From NCBI GenBank assembly GCA_047633175.1, contig JBLIEQ010000018.1, forward strand, positions 1 to 64,000: a stretch of DNA of 64,000 nt, written 5' to 3'. The translations under genes and the position numbers were made by a program. Shown here one piece after another: positions 1 to 6,418 of the stretch. The number at the start of each line of letters is the position of its first letter. Within the stretch, counting starts at the first letter, position 1. The notes beneath the pieces were generated by a model. The model was not told the DNA's origin, did no database searches, and saw only the letters and a list, made by a program, of their open reading frames with translations. The stretch comes from Motiliproteus sp047633175. GTDB lineage: Bacteria > Pseudomonadota > Gammaproteobacteria > Pseudomonadales > Balneatricaceae.

Positions 1-35
1 CTAGGACCTATAGATTAACAGTCTATTGCTCTACC
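1..35 (-). pseudogene. tRNA-Asn fragment, type B (cut by window edge)
   Basis: Minus-strand match to the anticodon arm of the intact tRNA-Asn (GTT anticodon context kept). It ends at the D-loop with gctctacc and then departs into gggtttgtgg. The T-arm side is altered and runs off the window. It cannot fold into a tRNA. Confidence 0.75.
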
Positions 36-95
36 GGGTTTGTGGATAGCTATCTATACAGGATACTGAGGAAGGGTATTGTGTATGAAGCGTAT

Positions 96-154
96 TGGCT
101 CCTCGAGCAGGACTCGAACCTGCGACCTATAGATTAACAGTCTACTGCTCTACC
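96..154 (-). pseudogene. tRNA-Asn 3' fragment, type A
   Basis: Matches the 3' three-quarters of the intact tRNA-Asn at 670-745: encoded CCA, acceptor 3' strand, T arm and anticodon arm with GTT. The match stops in the D-loop, so the D stem and the 5' acceptor strand are missing. It lies exactly 574 bp before the same position of the intact gene. Confidence 0.85.
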
Positions 155-277
155 GGGTTTGTGGGGAGTATCGAGAAAGGTTGTTGCTAGAAGGCCTTGC
201 TAGAGGATGTTGCGGGTGGAGGGCCTTTGTGAACTTGTGATCTTTTTCAAAAGATCGCCTGCAGGCAGGCTCCCACA

Positions 278-322
278 TGGCTCGAACCTAGGACCTATAG
301 ATTAACAGTCTATTGCTCTACC
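278..322 (-). pseudogene. tRNA-Asn fragment, type B
   Basis: Same 3'-end fragment as type A but with about 14 nt deleted between the acceptor end and the T loop (tggct joined directly to cgaacc), and with a changed T stem. It is truncated at the same D-loop point. Confidence 0.8.
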
Positions 323-382
323 GGGTTTGTGGATAGCTATCTATACAGGATACTGAGGAAGGGTATTGTGTATGAAGCGTAT

Positions 383-441
383 TGGCTCCTCGAGCAGGAC
401 TCGAACCTGCGACCAATAGATTAACAGTCTACTGCTCTACC
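383..441 (-). pseudogene. tRNA-Asn 3' fragment, type A
   Basis: Second-unit copy of the 96-154 fragment. It carries the anticodon-arm variant (ccaatag) found in the intact gene. It lacks the 5' acceptor strand and D stem. Confidence 0.85.
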
Positions 442-564
442 GGGTTTGTGGGGAGTATCGAGAAAGGTTGTTGCTAGAAGGTCTTGCTAGAGGATGTTGC
501 GGGTGGAGGGCCTTTGTGAACTTGTGATCTTTTTCAAAAGATCGCCTGCAGGCAGGCTCCCACA

Positions 565-609
565 TGGCTCGAACCTAGGACCTATAGATTAACAGTCTAC
601 TGCTCTACC
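565..609 (-). pseudogene. tRNA-Asn fragment, type B
   Basis: Third-unit copy of the T-arm-deleted fragment, lying 60 bp downstream of the 3' end of the intact tRNA-Asn gene. Confidence 0.8.
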
Positions 610-669
610 GGGTTTGTGGATAGCTATCTATACAGGATACTGAGGAAGGGTATTGTGTATGAAGCGTAT

Positions 670-745
670 TGGCTCCTCGAGCAGGACTCGAACCTGCGAC
701 CAATAGATTAACAGTCTACTGCTCTACCAACTGAGCTATCGAGGA
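670..745 (-). tRNA. tRNA-Asn (GTT)
   Basis: The 76-nt minus-strand gene folds as a full cloverleaf: acceptor TCCTCGA pairs with TCGAGGA, the discriminator is G, and CCA is encoded. The anticodon loop CTGTTAA gives GTT (Asn). It is the last gene of the Asn-Pro-Asn transcript and differs from the first Asn copy (885-960) at one acceptor-stem base pair. Truncated copies of its 3' portion lie downstream. Confidence 0.95.
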
Positions 746-768
746 ATAATACAGATAATACGATTGAA

Positions 769-845
769 TGGTCGGGGTAGAGAGATTCGAACTCCCGACA
801 TCCTGCTCCCAAAGCAGGCGCGCTACCGGACTGCGCTATACCCCG
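769..845 (-). tRNA. tRNA-Pro (TGG)
   Basis: The 77-nt minus-strand gene has acceptor CGGGGTA pairing with TACCCCG, discriminator A and encoded CCA. The anticodon loop CTTTGGGAG context gives TGG (Pro). It sits between the two tRNA-Asn genes with spacers of 23 and 39 bp, so the three are likely one processed transcript. Confidence 0.95.
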
Positions 846-884
846 ATCATGACTGTGCTAGCTCTCCTTAGGAGAGTTATTGCG

Positions 885-960
885 TGGCTCCTTGAGCAGG
901 ACTCGAACCTGCGACCAATAGATTAACAGTCTACTGCTCTACCAACTGAGCTATCAAGGA
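885..960 (-). tRNA. tRNA-Asn (GTT), promoter-proximal copy
   Basis: The 76-nt minus-strand gene has acceptor TCCTTGA pairing with TCAAGGA, anticodon GTT and encoded CCA. It is first in the tRNA operon, directly behind the promoter at 974-1010. It differs from the copy at 670-745 by one compensated pair in the acceptor stem. Confidence 0.95.
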
Positions 961-973
961 ATTGTGCAACACA

Positions 974-1010
974 GGGCGCGGATACTAGCGACCTTTCGCG
1001 GAGGGGTCAA
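974..1010 (-). promoter_or_regulatory. Promoter of the tRNA-Asn-Pro-Asn operon
   Basis: On the minus strand there is TTGACC (1010-1005), a 17-bp spacer and TAGTAT (987-982). The GC-rich stretch CCGCGCCC follows directly. This is a near-consensus sigma-70 promoter with the GC-rich discriminator typical of stringently controlled stable-RNA promoters. Transcription would start about 15 bp before the first tRNA. Confidence 0.8.
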
Positions 1011-1022
1011 CCGCAAAGCGGT

Positions 1023-1109
1023 CTTGTAGGTCGGCTTTTTGTGGGTTGAGTGAAGTCCGACAAGATTGGCAAGGAGCAGGCAGCGTCGGACTAAAGTCCG
1101 ACCTACAAG
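1023..1109. repeat. Composite REP-like element (REPIN-like), copy 1
   Basis: The outer arms CTTGTAGGTCGG (1023-1034) and CCGACCTACAAG (1098-1109) are perfect inverted repeats. An inner 18-bp palindrome GTCGGACTAAAGTCCGAC lies at 1085-1102. The left end (ggtcggctttttgtgggtt) recurs near 45.06 kb and, inverted, near 61.2 kb. It lies between the tRNA operon and the fabI stop codon. Confidence 0.75.
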
Positions 1110-1130
1110 CCTAACCTACAAAAAAGCACC

Positions 1131-1901
1131 TCAGCCGGTGATGCAGACGCCGTGATCCACATAGTGGATGGTGCCAGTTACGCCGCGTGACAGGTCACTG
1201 AGGAAGTACAGGGAAGCATCGCCGACTTCATCGATGCTGGGTAGCTTGCCGTCGCAGGACATTCTAGCATCATGTTCCAGCATGGCATCGAAGTTCTTGA
1301 TGCCGCTGGCGGCGCGGGTCTGGATCGGACCGGGGGAGATGCAGTTGACGCGGATGCGGTTCTTGCCCAGATCACGGGCCAGGTAGCGGGTGGCCGCTTC
1401 CAGGGCGGCCTTGGCGACCCCCATGATGTTGTAGTCACCGGTGGCTATGGCGCTGCCCAGATAGGAGTAGTTGATCATCGAGCCGCCCTCGCTCATCAGC
1501 GGCTTGGCGTAGCGCGCCATCTCGATAAAGGAGTAGCAGGAGACATCCAGCGCCTTTGTGAAGCCTTCGCGCGAGCACTCGGAGACCGGCGCATGCAGGT
1601 CTGCCAGCGGGCAGAAGGCGATGGAGTGAACGACGCCGTGGAGTACGCCCCATTCTTCATTCATGACGTCGAACACGCTTTCCAGTTCACCCGGCACGGT
1701 GATGTCCATCGGCAGGAGCAGCGTGGCACCCAGTTCCTGAGCCAGCGGCTCGACGAAGCACCGCGATTTCTCGTTGAGATAGGTGATGCAGAGCTCTGCA
1801 CCCTGCTCTTTGAGTTTACGCGCGGTGCCATAAGCGATGCTGCTATCGTTGGCGATACCGACGATAAGCACTTTTTTGCCTTGCATCAGGGCGGAGGTCA
1901 T
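1131..1901 (-). CDS. fabI: Enoyl-ACP reductase, FabI type
   Basis: NADH-dependent enoyl-[acyl-carrier-protein] reductase, the last step of each fatty-acid elongation round, in the cytoplasm. The 256-residue protein is a short-chain dehydrogenase with the FabI-style N-terminal nucleotide motif (GIANDSSIAYG, residues 15-25). The catalytic residues are in FabI spacing: Tyr147, Tyr157 and Lys164 (E. coli Tyr146, Tyr156, Lys163). It is more like the second FabI type found beside pta-ackA in some alphaproteobacteria than the main housekeeping FabI; that is inference from context and sequence feel. A plus-strand cytochrome gene separates it from ackA/pta. It may be an accessory rather than the only enoyl reductase. 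Confidence 0.88.
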   Translation of the reverse strand: MTSALMQGKKVLIVGIANDSSIAYGTARKLKEQGAELCITYLNEKSRCFVEPLAQELGATLLLPMDITVPGELESVFDVMNEEWGVLHGVVHSIAFCPLADLHAPVSECSREGFTKALDVSCYSFIEMARYAKPLMSEGGSMINYSYLGSAIATGDYNIMGVAKAALEAATRYLARDLGKNRIRVNCISPGPIQTRAASGIKNFDAMLEHDARMSCDGKLPSIDEVGDASLYFLSDLSRGVTGTIHYVDHGVCITG

Positions 1902-1974
1902 AGGGATACCTGTGAGTAGCTAAACTTTAGTAGAATAGAGGCTAGAGTAAAGGGTAAATATTGCAATGCAATGA

Positions 1975-2040
1975 AAAGCGACGAAGGCCTTATATTTATT
2001 GATATAATCTTTAATATATTATAATTATTAGATTTTTTAA
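1975..2040. promoter_or_regulatory. AT-rich divergent promoter region fabI / cytochrome c
   Basis: A strongly AT-rich patch in otherwise GC-rich DNA, with perfect TATAAT hexamers on the plus strand at 2003-2008 and 2020-2025. TTGATA lies at 1999-2004, but only 15 bp before the second hexamer. It lies between two divergent genes and very likely holds promoters for one or both. Exact start sites cannot be fixed by eye. Confidence 0.5.
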
Positions 2041-2051
2041 GGTATACGCAG

Positions 2052-2411
2052 ATGAAAAAAAGAGCCATCCTCGTTTTATGCTGCATTGCAGTGTCGGCCA
2101 GGGCGCAGCCGGTGATCGATCCACCGATAACCTATCAGCAGCAGATCAAACCGCTGCTGGATCGCGCCTGTAGCGGATGTCATTCAGGCTGGTTTCCCAA
2201 GGGCGGGCTGCGACTCGACTCACTAGAGAATATTTATAAGGGGGGGGCGAATGGCGCGGTGCTGTTTGCCGGAGAGCCGGACAAAGGGACACTGATTAAC
2301 CTGATCCGCGTGGTGCCGGGGCGGTTTAGTCCTATGCCGCCGGGACCGGCAGCGGTCGATCCCGAGTCGTTTGAACTGCTTCGGCTCTGGATCGAACAGG
2401 GCGCCAGTTAG
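2052..2411 (+). CDS. Small periplasmic c-type cytochrome-like protein
   Basis: The 119-residue protein begins with a signal peptide (KKR, hydrophobic residues 5-15, likely cleavage after ARA). It has one haem-binding motif, Cys40-Ser-Gly-Cys43-His44, and a likely distal ligand Met95 (SPMPP). The layout (CxxCH, then GGLRLDS, then PMPP and a C-terminal LRLWIEQGA) matches the single-haem domain often found in planctomycete-type cytochromes and in stand-alone periplasmic proteins. The electron partner is unknown. The start ATG has an AAGG site 9 nt upstream. The stop codon lies in the repeat at 2408-2447, and the gene is convergent with ackA. Confidence 0.75.
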   Translation: MKKRAILVLCCIAVSARAQPVIDPPITYQQQIKPLLDRACSGCHSGWFPKGGLRLDSLENIYKGGANGAVLFAGEPDKGTLINLIRVVPGRFSPMPPGPAAVDPESFELLRLWIEQGAS

Positions 2412-2447
2412 CCCCCTTAGCCCCCTTAGCCCCCTTAGCCCCCTTAG
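2408..2447. repeat. TTAGCCCCC 9-bp repeat x4, potential G-quadruplex
   Basis: Four C5 runs (2412-2416, 2421-2425, 2430-2434, 2439-2443) are separated by exact TTAG spacers. On the minus strand this is four G5 tracts with 4-nt CTAA loops, which fits the canonical G-quadruplex pattern. The stop codon of the cytochrome gene (2409-2411) and the stop of ackA (2446-2444) both lie inside the repeat, so it forms the whole convergent intergenic region. Confidence 0.9.
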
Positions 2448-3625
2448 TCCAGCAGCTCCATGCCATGTAGCGCCAGCATCCGCTCCTCATTGGTGGGGAT
2501 CACGCGAACTATTACGCGGCTGTCGGGGGTGCTGATGATCTCGGCGTTGGCTCGGTTGGCGCGCTCATCGATCTGCACGCCTAGCCACTGGCTGCGCGCG
2601 CAGATATCGGCGCGAATCTCGGCGCTGTTTTCACCCACACCACCGGTAAAGACGATCTGCTCCAGGCCCTCCAGTGCGGCGCTCAGGCTGCCGATTTCAC
2701 GGGCAACACGGTAGCCGAACAGCTCCACCGCCTGCCGGGCTTCGGGCTGGTCGCTGGCCAGCAGTTCGGTCATCTCGCTGCTGATGCCACCCGACACGCC
2801 CAGCCAGCCGCTCTCCTTGTAAAGCAGATGCTCGATGGCATCGACATCCATCGCTTTTTCGCGCATCAGATACAGCAGTACGCCCGGGTCTATGCTGCCG
2901 CAGCGGCTACCCATCGGAGGGCCTTCGAGCGCGGTAAAGCCCATGGTGGAGGTGATGCTGCGTCCGGCTTTGATGGCGCAGAGGCTGGCCCCGGCACCCA
3001 GATGACCAACCACCGTCTTGAGGGTGCCGGCGCCGCGCAGCTCCAGCTGACGCTGGATATATTCGTAGGAGAGGCCGTGGAAACCGTAGCGGCGCACGCC
3101 GGATTCGCTGAGTTCGCGTGGCAGGGCGAACAGGGTCGCGACCCTGGGCATATCGCTGTGGAACATGGTATCGAAACAGGCGATCTGGGGTACGTCGGGC
3201 AGTAGCCGGTGGCAGGCCTCGATTAGTTTCAGGTTGTAGGGCTGGTGCAGCGGTGCCAGCGGGATAAGCTGGCGCAGCAGTTCCAGTGCAGCATCATCGA
3301 CCACCACCGGCGCGCTGAATTCCGTGCCACCATGGACCACGCGATGGCTGATCGCCTTGAGGGTCTGCTTGCCGGCATGGGCACGGATCCAGGAAAATAC
3401 AAAATCCAGGCAGGCCTGGTGGCGATCGTCATGGTCGATCCCGACGACATCGAGTGCCAGATCGGCAATCTGCTCGCTCTGGTCGTTGCGGATCTGCGCC
3501 CGGGGCTGGCCGAGGATATTACTGATTCTGAAATTATACAGCAGCTGCGGATGTTCGCCTCGGCAGCAGAACAGCGCGCATTTGAGGCTGGAAGAACCGC
3601 CGTTAACACTGAGGATGCTGTTCAT
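2444..3625 (-). CDS. ackA: Acetate kinase
   Basis: Converts acetyl-phosphate and ADP to acetate and ATP (reversible), in the cytoplasm. The 393-residue protein opens with the acetokinase signature LSVNGGSSSLKCALF. It has GFHGLSYEY, the GHLGAGAS block near residue 200, and the late nucleotide motif FTGGVGENS, all in the family order and at normal length. Its start overlaps the stop of the upstream phosphotransacetylase gene by four bases (ATGA, 3622-3625), so the two are translationally coupled. No damage is visible. Confidence 0.95.
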   Translation of the reverse strand: MNSILSVNGGSSSLKCALFCCRGEHPQLLYNFRISNILGQPRAQIRNDQSEQIADLALDVVGIDHDDRHQACLDFVFSWIRAHAGKQTLKAISHRVVHGGTEFSAPVVVDDAALELLRQLIPLAPLHQPYNLKLIEACHRLLPDVPQIACFDTMFHSDMPRVATLFALPRELSESGVRRYGFHGLSYEYIQRQLELRGAGTLKTVVGHLGAGASLCAIKAGRSITSTMGFTALEGPPMGSRCGSIDPGVLLYLMREKAMDVDAIEHLLYKESGWLGVSGGISSEMTELLASDQPEARQAVELFGYRVAREIGSLSAALEGLEQIVFTGGVGENSAEIRADICARSQWLGVQIDERANRANAEIISTPDSRVIVRVIPTNEERMLALHGMELLD

Positions 3626-4560
3626 GGCCGTTCTCCATAAGTGACCTGCAGGGCGGCCAGGGCGCAGGAGGCGAGGCGCCCCAGGGTCTTTTCGGCGCGG
3701 CTGGTGAGTACGATAGGCACCTGGGCACCCAGTACCAGTCCAGCAGACTTGGCGCCCGCCAGATAGATAAGCTGTTTGCCGAGCATATTAGCCGACTCTA
3801 GGTCGGGTGCCAGCAGGATATCGGCCTCACCGGAGACGCGGGAGACGATATGTTTGTCCAGGGCAGCCTCCAGTGAGATAGCGTTATCGAATGCCAGCGG
3901 ACCGTCGAGAATGCCACCGGTGATCTGGCCGCGGTCGGCCATCTTGCACAGGGCCGCTGCATCGAGGGTGCTGCGCATGTTGGATTTTACCTTCTCCACG
4001 GCCGCCAGAATCGCCACCCGGGGCTCAGGGATGCCGATAGCGTGGCAGAAGTAGATCGCGTTCTGGATAATATCGCGCTTGATATCCAGGTCCGGGGTGA
4101 TATTGATCGCGGCATCACTGATCATCAGCGGCTTGGGGTAGGCAGGAATATCCATCATATACAGATGGCTCAGACGACGTTCGGTGCGTATGCCATTGGT
4201 CTTGTGCACCACAGCACGCAGCATCTCGTCGGTTGCGATGCCTCCCTTCATCAGGATCTTAACCTCGCGGGCGCGTGCCATAGCCACGGCTTTCTCGGCC
4301 GAATCATGGCTGTGCAATGTATCGATGATCCGGTACTGGCTGATATCGAGCTCGTGCTCTTCGGCGGTGGCGCGAATCTTATCTTCGGGCCCGATCAGCA
4401 CCGGATCGATGATGCTACGCTCGGCGGCTTCGATCGCACCCAGCAGGCTGTTGGCATCGACCGGATGGATCACCGCGGTACTGACCGGCGGCGTTCTCGA
4501 GGTCTGGGCAATAAAATATTCAAGCTGGTCGTGCGCGGGGGGGGTGTTATCCAAAGCCAT
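3622..4560 (-). CDS. pta: Phosphate acetyl/butyryltransferase
   Basis: Exchanges phosphate and CoA on acetyl (or butyryl) groups and supplies the acyl-phosphate used by the next gene, ackA. At 312 residues it is the short single-domain form, lacking the long N-terminal DRTGG/AAA-like part of E. coli Pta. Visible family features are LMKGGIATDEMLRAV and the glycine-rich ITGGILDGPLAFDNAIS block. The start has a GAGG site 7 nt upstream. A promoter and palindrome lie just before it. Substrate preference (acetyl or butyryl) cannot be decided from sequence, but pairing with ackA favours acetyl. Confidence 0.88.
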   Translation of the reverse strand: MALDNTPPAHDQLEYFIAQTSRTPPVSTAVIHPVDANSLLGAIEAAERSIIDPVLIGPEDKIRATAEEHELDISQYRIIDTLHSHDSAEKAVAMARAREVKILMKGGIATDEMLRAVVHKTNGIRTERRLSHLYMMDIPAYPKPLMISDAAINITPDLDIKRDIIQNAIYFCHAIGIPEPRVAILAAVEKVKSNMRSTLDAAALCKMADRGQITGGILDGPLAFDNAISLEAALDKHIVSRVSGEADILLAPDLESANMLGKQLIYLAGAKSAGLVLGAQVPIVLTSRAEKTLGRLASCALAALQVTYGERP

Positions 4561-4591
4561 GGAGTAACCTCAGGAAGCAGAAAGTAAGGGT

Positions 4592-4623
4592 ATTATAATA
4601 GCAAGCTGATGTTGCACTGCAAC
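4592..4623 (-). promoter_or_regulatory. pta-ackA promoter with overlapping palindrome
   Basis: On the minus strand TTGCAG (4622-4617), a 16-bp spacer and TATTAT (4600-4595) form a plausible sigma-70 promoter; an overlapping TATAAT is at 4597-4592. The -35 box lies within a perfect 6-1-6 palindrome GTTGCACTGCAAC (4611-4623), which could be an operator for an unidentified regulator. Confidence 0.55.
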
Positions 4624-4650
4624 GTTGATTAGGGGTATCCAGGCTTTAAG

Positions 4651-4684
4651 ATCCTGCGCTGGATCAATGGATCCAGCGCAGGAT
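4651..4684. other. Perfect 15-bp inverted repeat
   Basis: Arms at 4651-4665 and 4670-4684 are perfectly complementary around a 4-nt AATG loop. It lies between the end of hinT and the pta promoter, both on the minus strand. No U-tract follows on either side, so it is not a textbook intrinsic terminator. It could block read-through, bind a protein or stabilise the hinT mRNA 3' end. Confidence 0.7.
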
Positions 4685-4738
4685 GGGTCGGGTATTATTT
4701 AGAGTATGGGTAGAGGTCGGATCGGGGGGAGGTTTGAA

Positions 4739-5101
4739 TCAGGCCGTCTTCAGGCGATCAGTAAAAGGGGGCCAGCCCAGCGCCTTGCCGCCCAGAAGAT
4801 GCATATGGATATGGTAGACCGTCTGGCCACCGTGCTCATTGCAGTTCATCACGGTGCGGTAGCCCTCGTCAGCAAAGCCGAACTGCCTGGCAAGCTTAGC
4901 CGCGGCCAGCGATAAGCGTCCCAGCGTGGCGGCATCAGCCTCTTCGGCATCATTGACCGTGGCGATATGTTGCTTGGGAATCACCAGCATATGCTGTGGT
5001 GCCTGAGGGTTGATATCACGAAAGGCCAATACATGCTCGTCCTCGTAGACGATATCGGCAGGGATTTTTTTATCGATGATGCTGCAGAACAAGCAGTTCA
5101 T
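4739..5101 (-). CDS. hinT: HIT-family purine nucleoside phosphoramidase
   Basis: Hydrolyses AMP-linked phosphoramidates (HinT branch of the histidine triad superfamily), in the cytoplasm. The 120-residue protein has the triad His97-Ile-His99-Met-His101 near the C terminus and the N-terminal CLFCSIIDKKIPA block, where the two Cys are common in this branch. Length is normal. The start is set by an AGGAG site 7 nt upstream. It is transcribed alone towards pta. Confidence 0.93.
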   Translation of the reverse strand: MNCLFCSIIDKKIPADIVYEDEHVLAFRDINPQAPQHMLVIPKQHIATVNDAEEADAATLGRLSLAAAKLARQFGFADEGYRTVMNCNEHGGQTVYHIHMHLLGGKALGWPPFTDRLKTA

Positions 5102-5268
5102 AGCGCTCTCCTTGAGTTGTGTTAGCGGATCATAATCAGGCTATACATGAATGACCAGCCTGGCAGCCTGTCGGGCTTAAAACGGATGTTGTCGAAAACC
5201 AGTCCAGCATGTTGCGCAATATTGCTGTATACTGTAGGGCTAATTTACTCAACCATAGAGGTTTGACC

Positions 5269-5469
5269 ATGGCCGCAACTCCAGCCCCAGCCGTAGTGAA
5301 GAAGACCACTTCTAAGAAGAAGTCCGCACCTACCGAGACTGCAATGTCGATACAGGAGCAGACTGAAGCCTTCTTGAAAGGCGGTGGCACTATTCAGGTT
5401 ATCAATTCCGGCGTTAGCGGGCAGTTGAATCTGGCCGGTCCCAAGCACATCTCTCTAGGTAATAAATAG
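5269..5469 (+). CDS. Small basic protein, weakly SutA-like
   Basis: The 66-residue protein has an Ala/Pro/Lys/Ser-rich and probably disordered N terminus (KKTTSKKKS), followed by a short conserved-looking segment, TEAFLKGGGTIQVI. The start ATG at 5269 is preferred over an upstream in-frame ATG at 5209 because GAGG lies 7 nt before it. The FLxxGGxIQxI pattern recalls the C-terminal part of SutA, an RNA-polymerase-associated protein of Pseudomonas, but SutA also has an acidic region that is absent here. The function is therefore unassigned. Confidence 0.6.
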   Translation: MAATPAPAVVKKTTSKKKSAPTETAMSIQEQTEAFLKGGGTIQVINSGVSGQLNLAGPKHISLGNK

Positions 5470-5835
5470 CGCTCAGCCGGCCCTTGACCGTACGCTAAGC
5501 GTCAAGAAGCACTGCTTGCTGCGCAGCCTCTGTTTGCTCAGGGGTGCTTAACGGCACCTGAGCAGTAGAGCACCTGAGGCTACCAGAGTTTTAATCGCAG
5601 CGGCAGTGGCGACTAAACAGGAACCCCTGGTGCTGAGTGCAGCCGTTAGCATACAGCCCTTATCATACAGGCCTAGGCGCTGCTTATCGGCCCCCCCCCT
5701 TTTTTTTCGCAATAACATCATACTTGAGGCTTAGTGGCAGGCGTTAAGACAGTCTTGACGATCGCCGCATCCACTCGATTATTACGCTTGATGTTGCTGG
5801 CCGTTGTCGCTAGTCGCTGGTCGTTGTCATAGTGC
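5470..5835. other. Intergenic region with hairpin and C9T8 tract
   Basis: About 365 bp lie between two convergent genes with no convincing gene. A hairpin at 5536-5563 has a 7-bp stem (GCTCAGG/CCTGAGC) extended by three pairs after a bulge, but no U-tract. A homopolymer junction of nine C then eight T occupies 5691-5707. It probably serves as the convergent 3' region of the small basic protein gene and mobB. Confidence 0.6.
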
Positions 5836-6384
5836 TTAAGAGCCGAGCTGGCAATAGGCAACGATAAAATCGACGATCGCCTCAGGGCTGTTGATATCCA
5901 GATGCGGCAGCTGGGTGGGGACCGGCAGAACCTCATCGTGGGCAATCGCTACGATATTGGGGTCGTCAGGAAACAGCAGCGGATGGCCGGTGCCCGGCCG
6001 GTGCAGCTCTATTTTGGGGAATGGCAGGTGTTTAAAGCCTTCCACCATAATCAGGTCGATGCGGCTGTGGTCGAGTCGGCCGATCAGATAGTTCAGGTCC
6101 GGGTCACTCTGTTCCTCGGGTGTTTCCGTCATCAGTGCCCAGCGATGCCGGGAACCTATCAGCACCTGGTCGGCGCCTGATTTGCGCAGTTCGTAGCTGT
6201 CCTTGCCGGGGGTGTCGATGTCGAATCCATGGTGGGCATGTTTGATCATGCCGACCCGAATGCCGCGGCGTTGCAGCAGCGGAATCAGTTGTTTAAGCAG
6301 GGTAGTCTTGCCGGTGCCACTGAAGGCGGCGATGCCGATCAGGGCCGTGGCAGTGCTGATGTCAGGGGTCGTGCTAAGCGTCAT
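5836..6384 (-). CDS. mobB: Molybdopterin-guanine dinucleotide biosynthesis adaptor MobB
   Basis: P-loop GTPase that assists MobA in attaching GMP to molybdopterin for bis-MGD enzymes. The 182-residue protein has a Walker A motif GTGKTT at residues 23-28, the family motif IKHAHHGFDIDTPGKDSY, and MVEGFKHLPFPKIELHR. Length is normal. It lies 34 bp behind the spermidine-synthase-like gene on the same strand and is probably co-transcribed with it. No mobA is visible in the window. Confidence 0.92.
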   Translation of the reverse strand: MTLSTTPDISTATALIGIAAFSGTGKTTLLKQLIPLLQRRGIRVGMIKHAHHGFDIDTPGKDSYELRKSGADQVLIGSRHRWALMTETPEEQSDPDLNYLIGRLDHSRIDLIMVEGFKHLPFPKIELHRPGTGHPLLFPDDPNIVAIAHDEVLPVPTQLPHLDINSPEAIVDFIVAYCQLGS

Positions 6385-6418
6385 TCGGCTTGATTCTCCA
6401 GCGGGCGGGGCGGTTCGA

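Larger units (their letters stand above)
1..669. repeat. 287-bp tandem array built from tRNA-Asn fragments
   Basis: The sequence repeats with a 287-bp period: unit 1 is 1-287, unit 2 is 288-574, and unit 3 starts at 575 and runs into the intact tRNA-Asn gene at 670-745. Units 1 and 2 are nearly identical, with only a few substitutions. Each unit holds two truncated tRNA-Asn fragments that both stop at the same point (gctctacc followed by gggtttgtgg), plus one copy of a dispersed repeat (aggcaggctccca core). The array continues past the left edge of the window. No protein-coding gene is visible in it. It probably arose by unequal crossing over, but the fragments themselves are 3' ends of tRNA genes, which are also what integrative elements leave behind. 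Confidence 0.9.

Noticed and set aside
1..670. Prophage or integrative element at tRNA-Asn
   Set aside because: Only att-like fragments are present. No integrase, phage or plasmid gene is visible, so an element cannot be claimed, only scars.
1898..2086. Short minus-strand open frame of 62 codons between fabI and the cytochrome gene
   Set aside because: It lies in the AT-rich divergent promoter region, overlaps the cytochrome start and has no family features.
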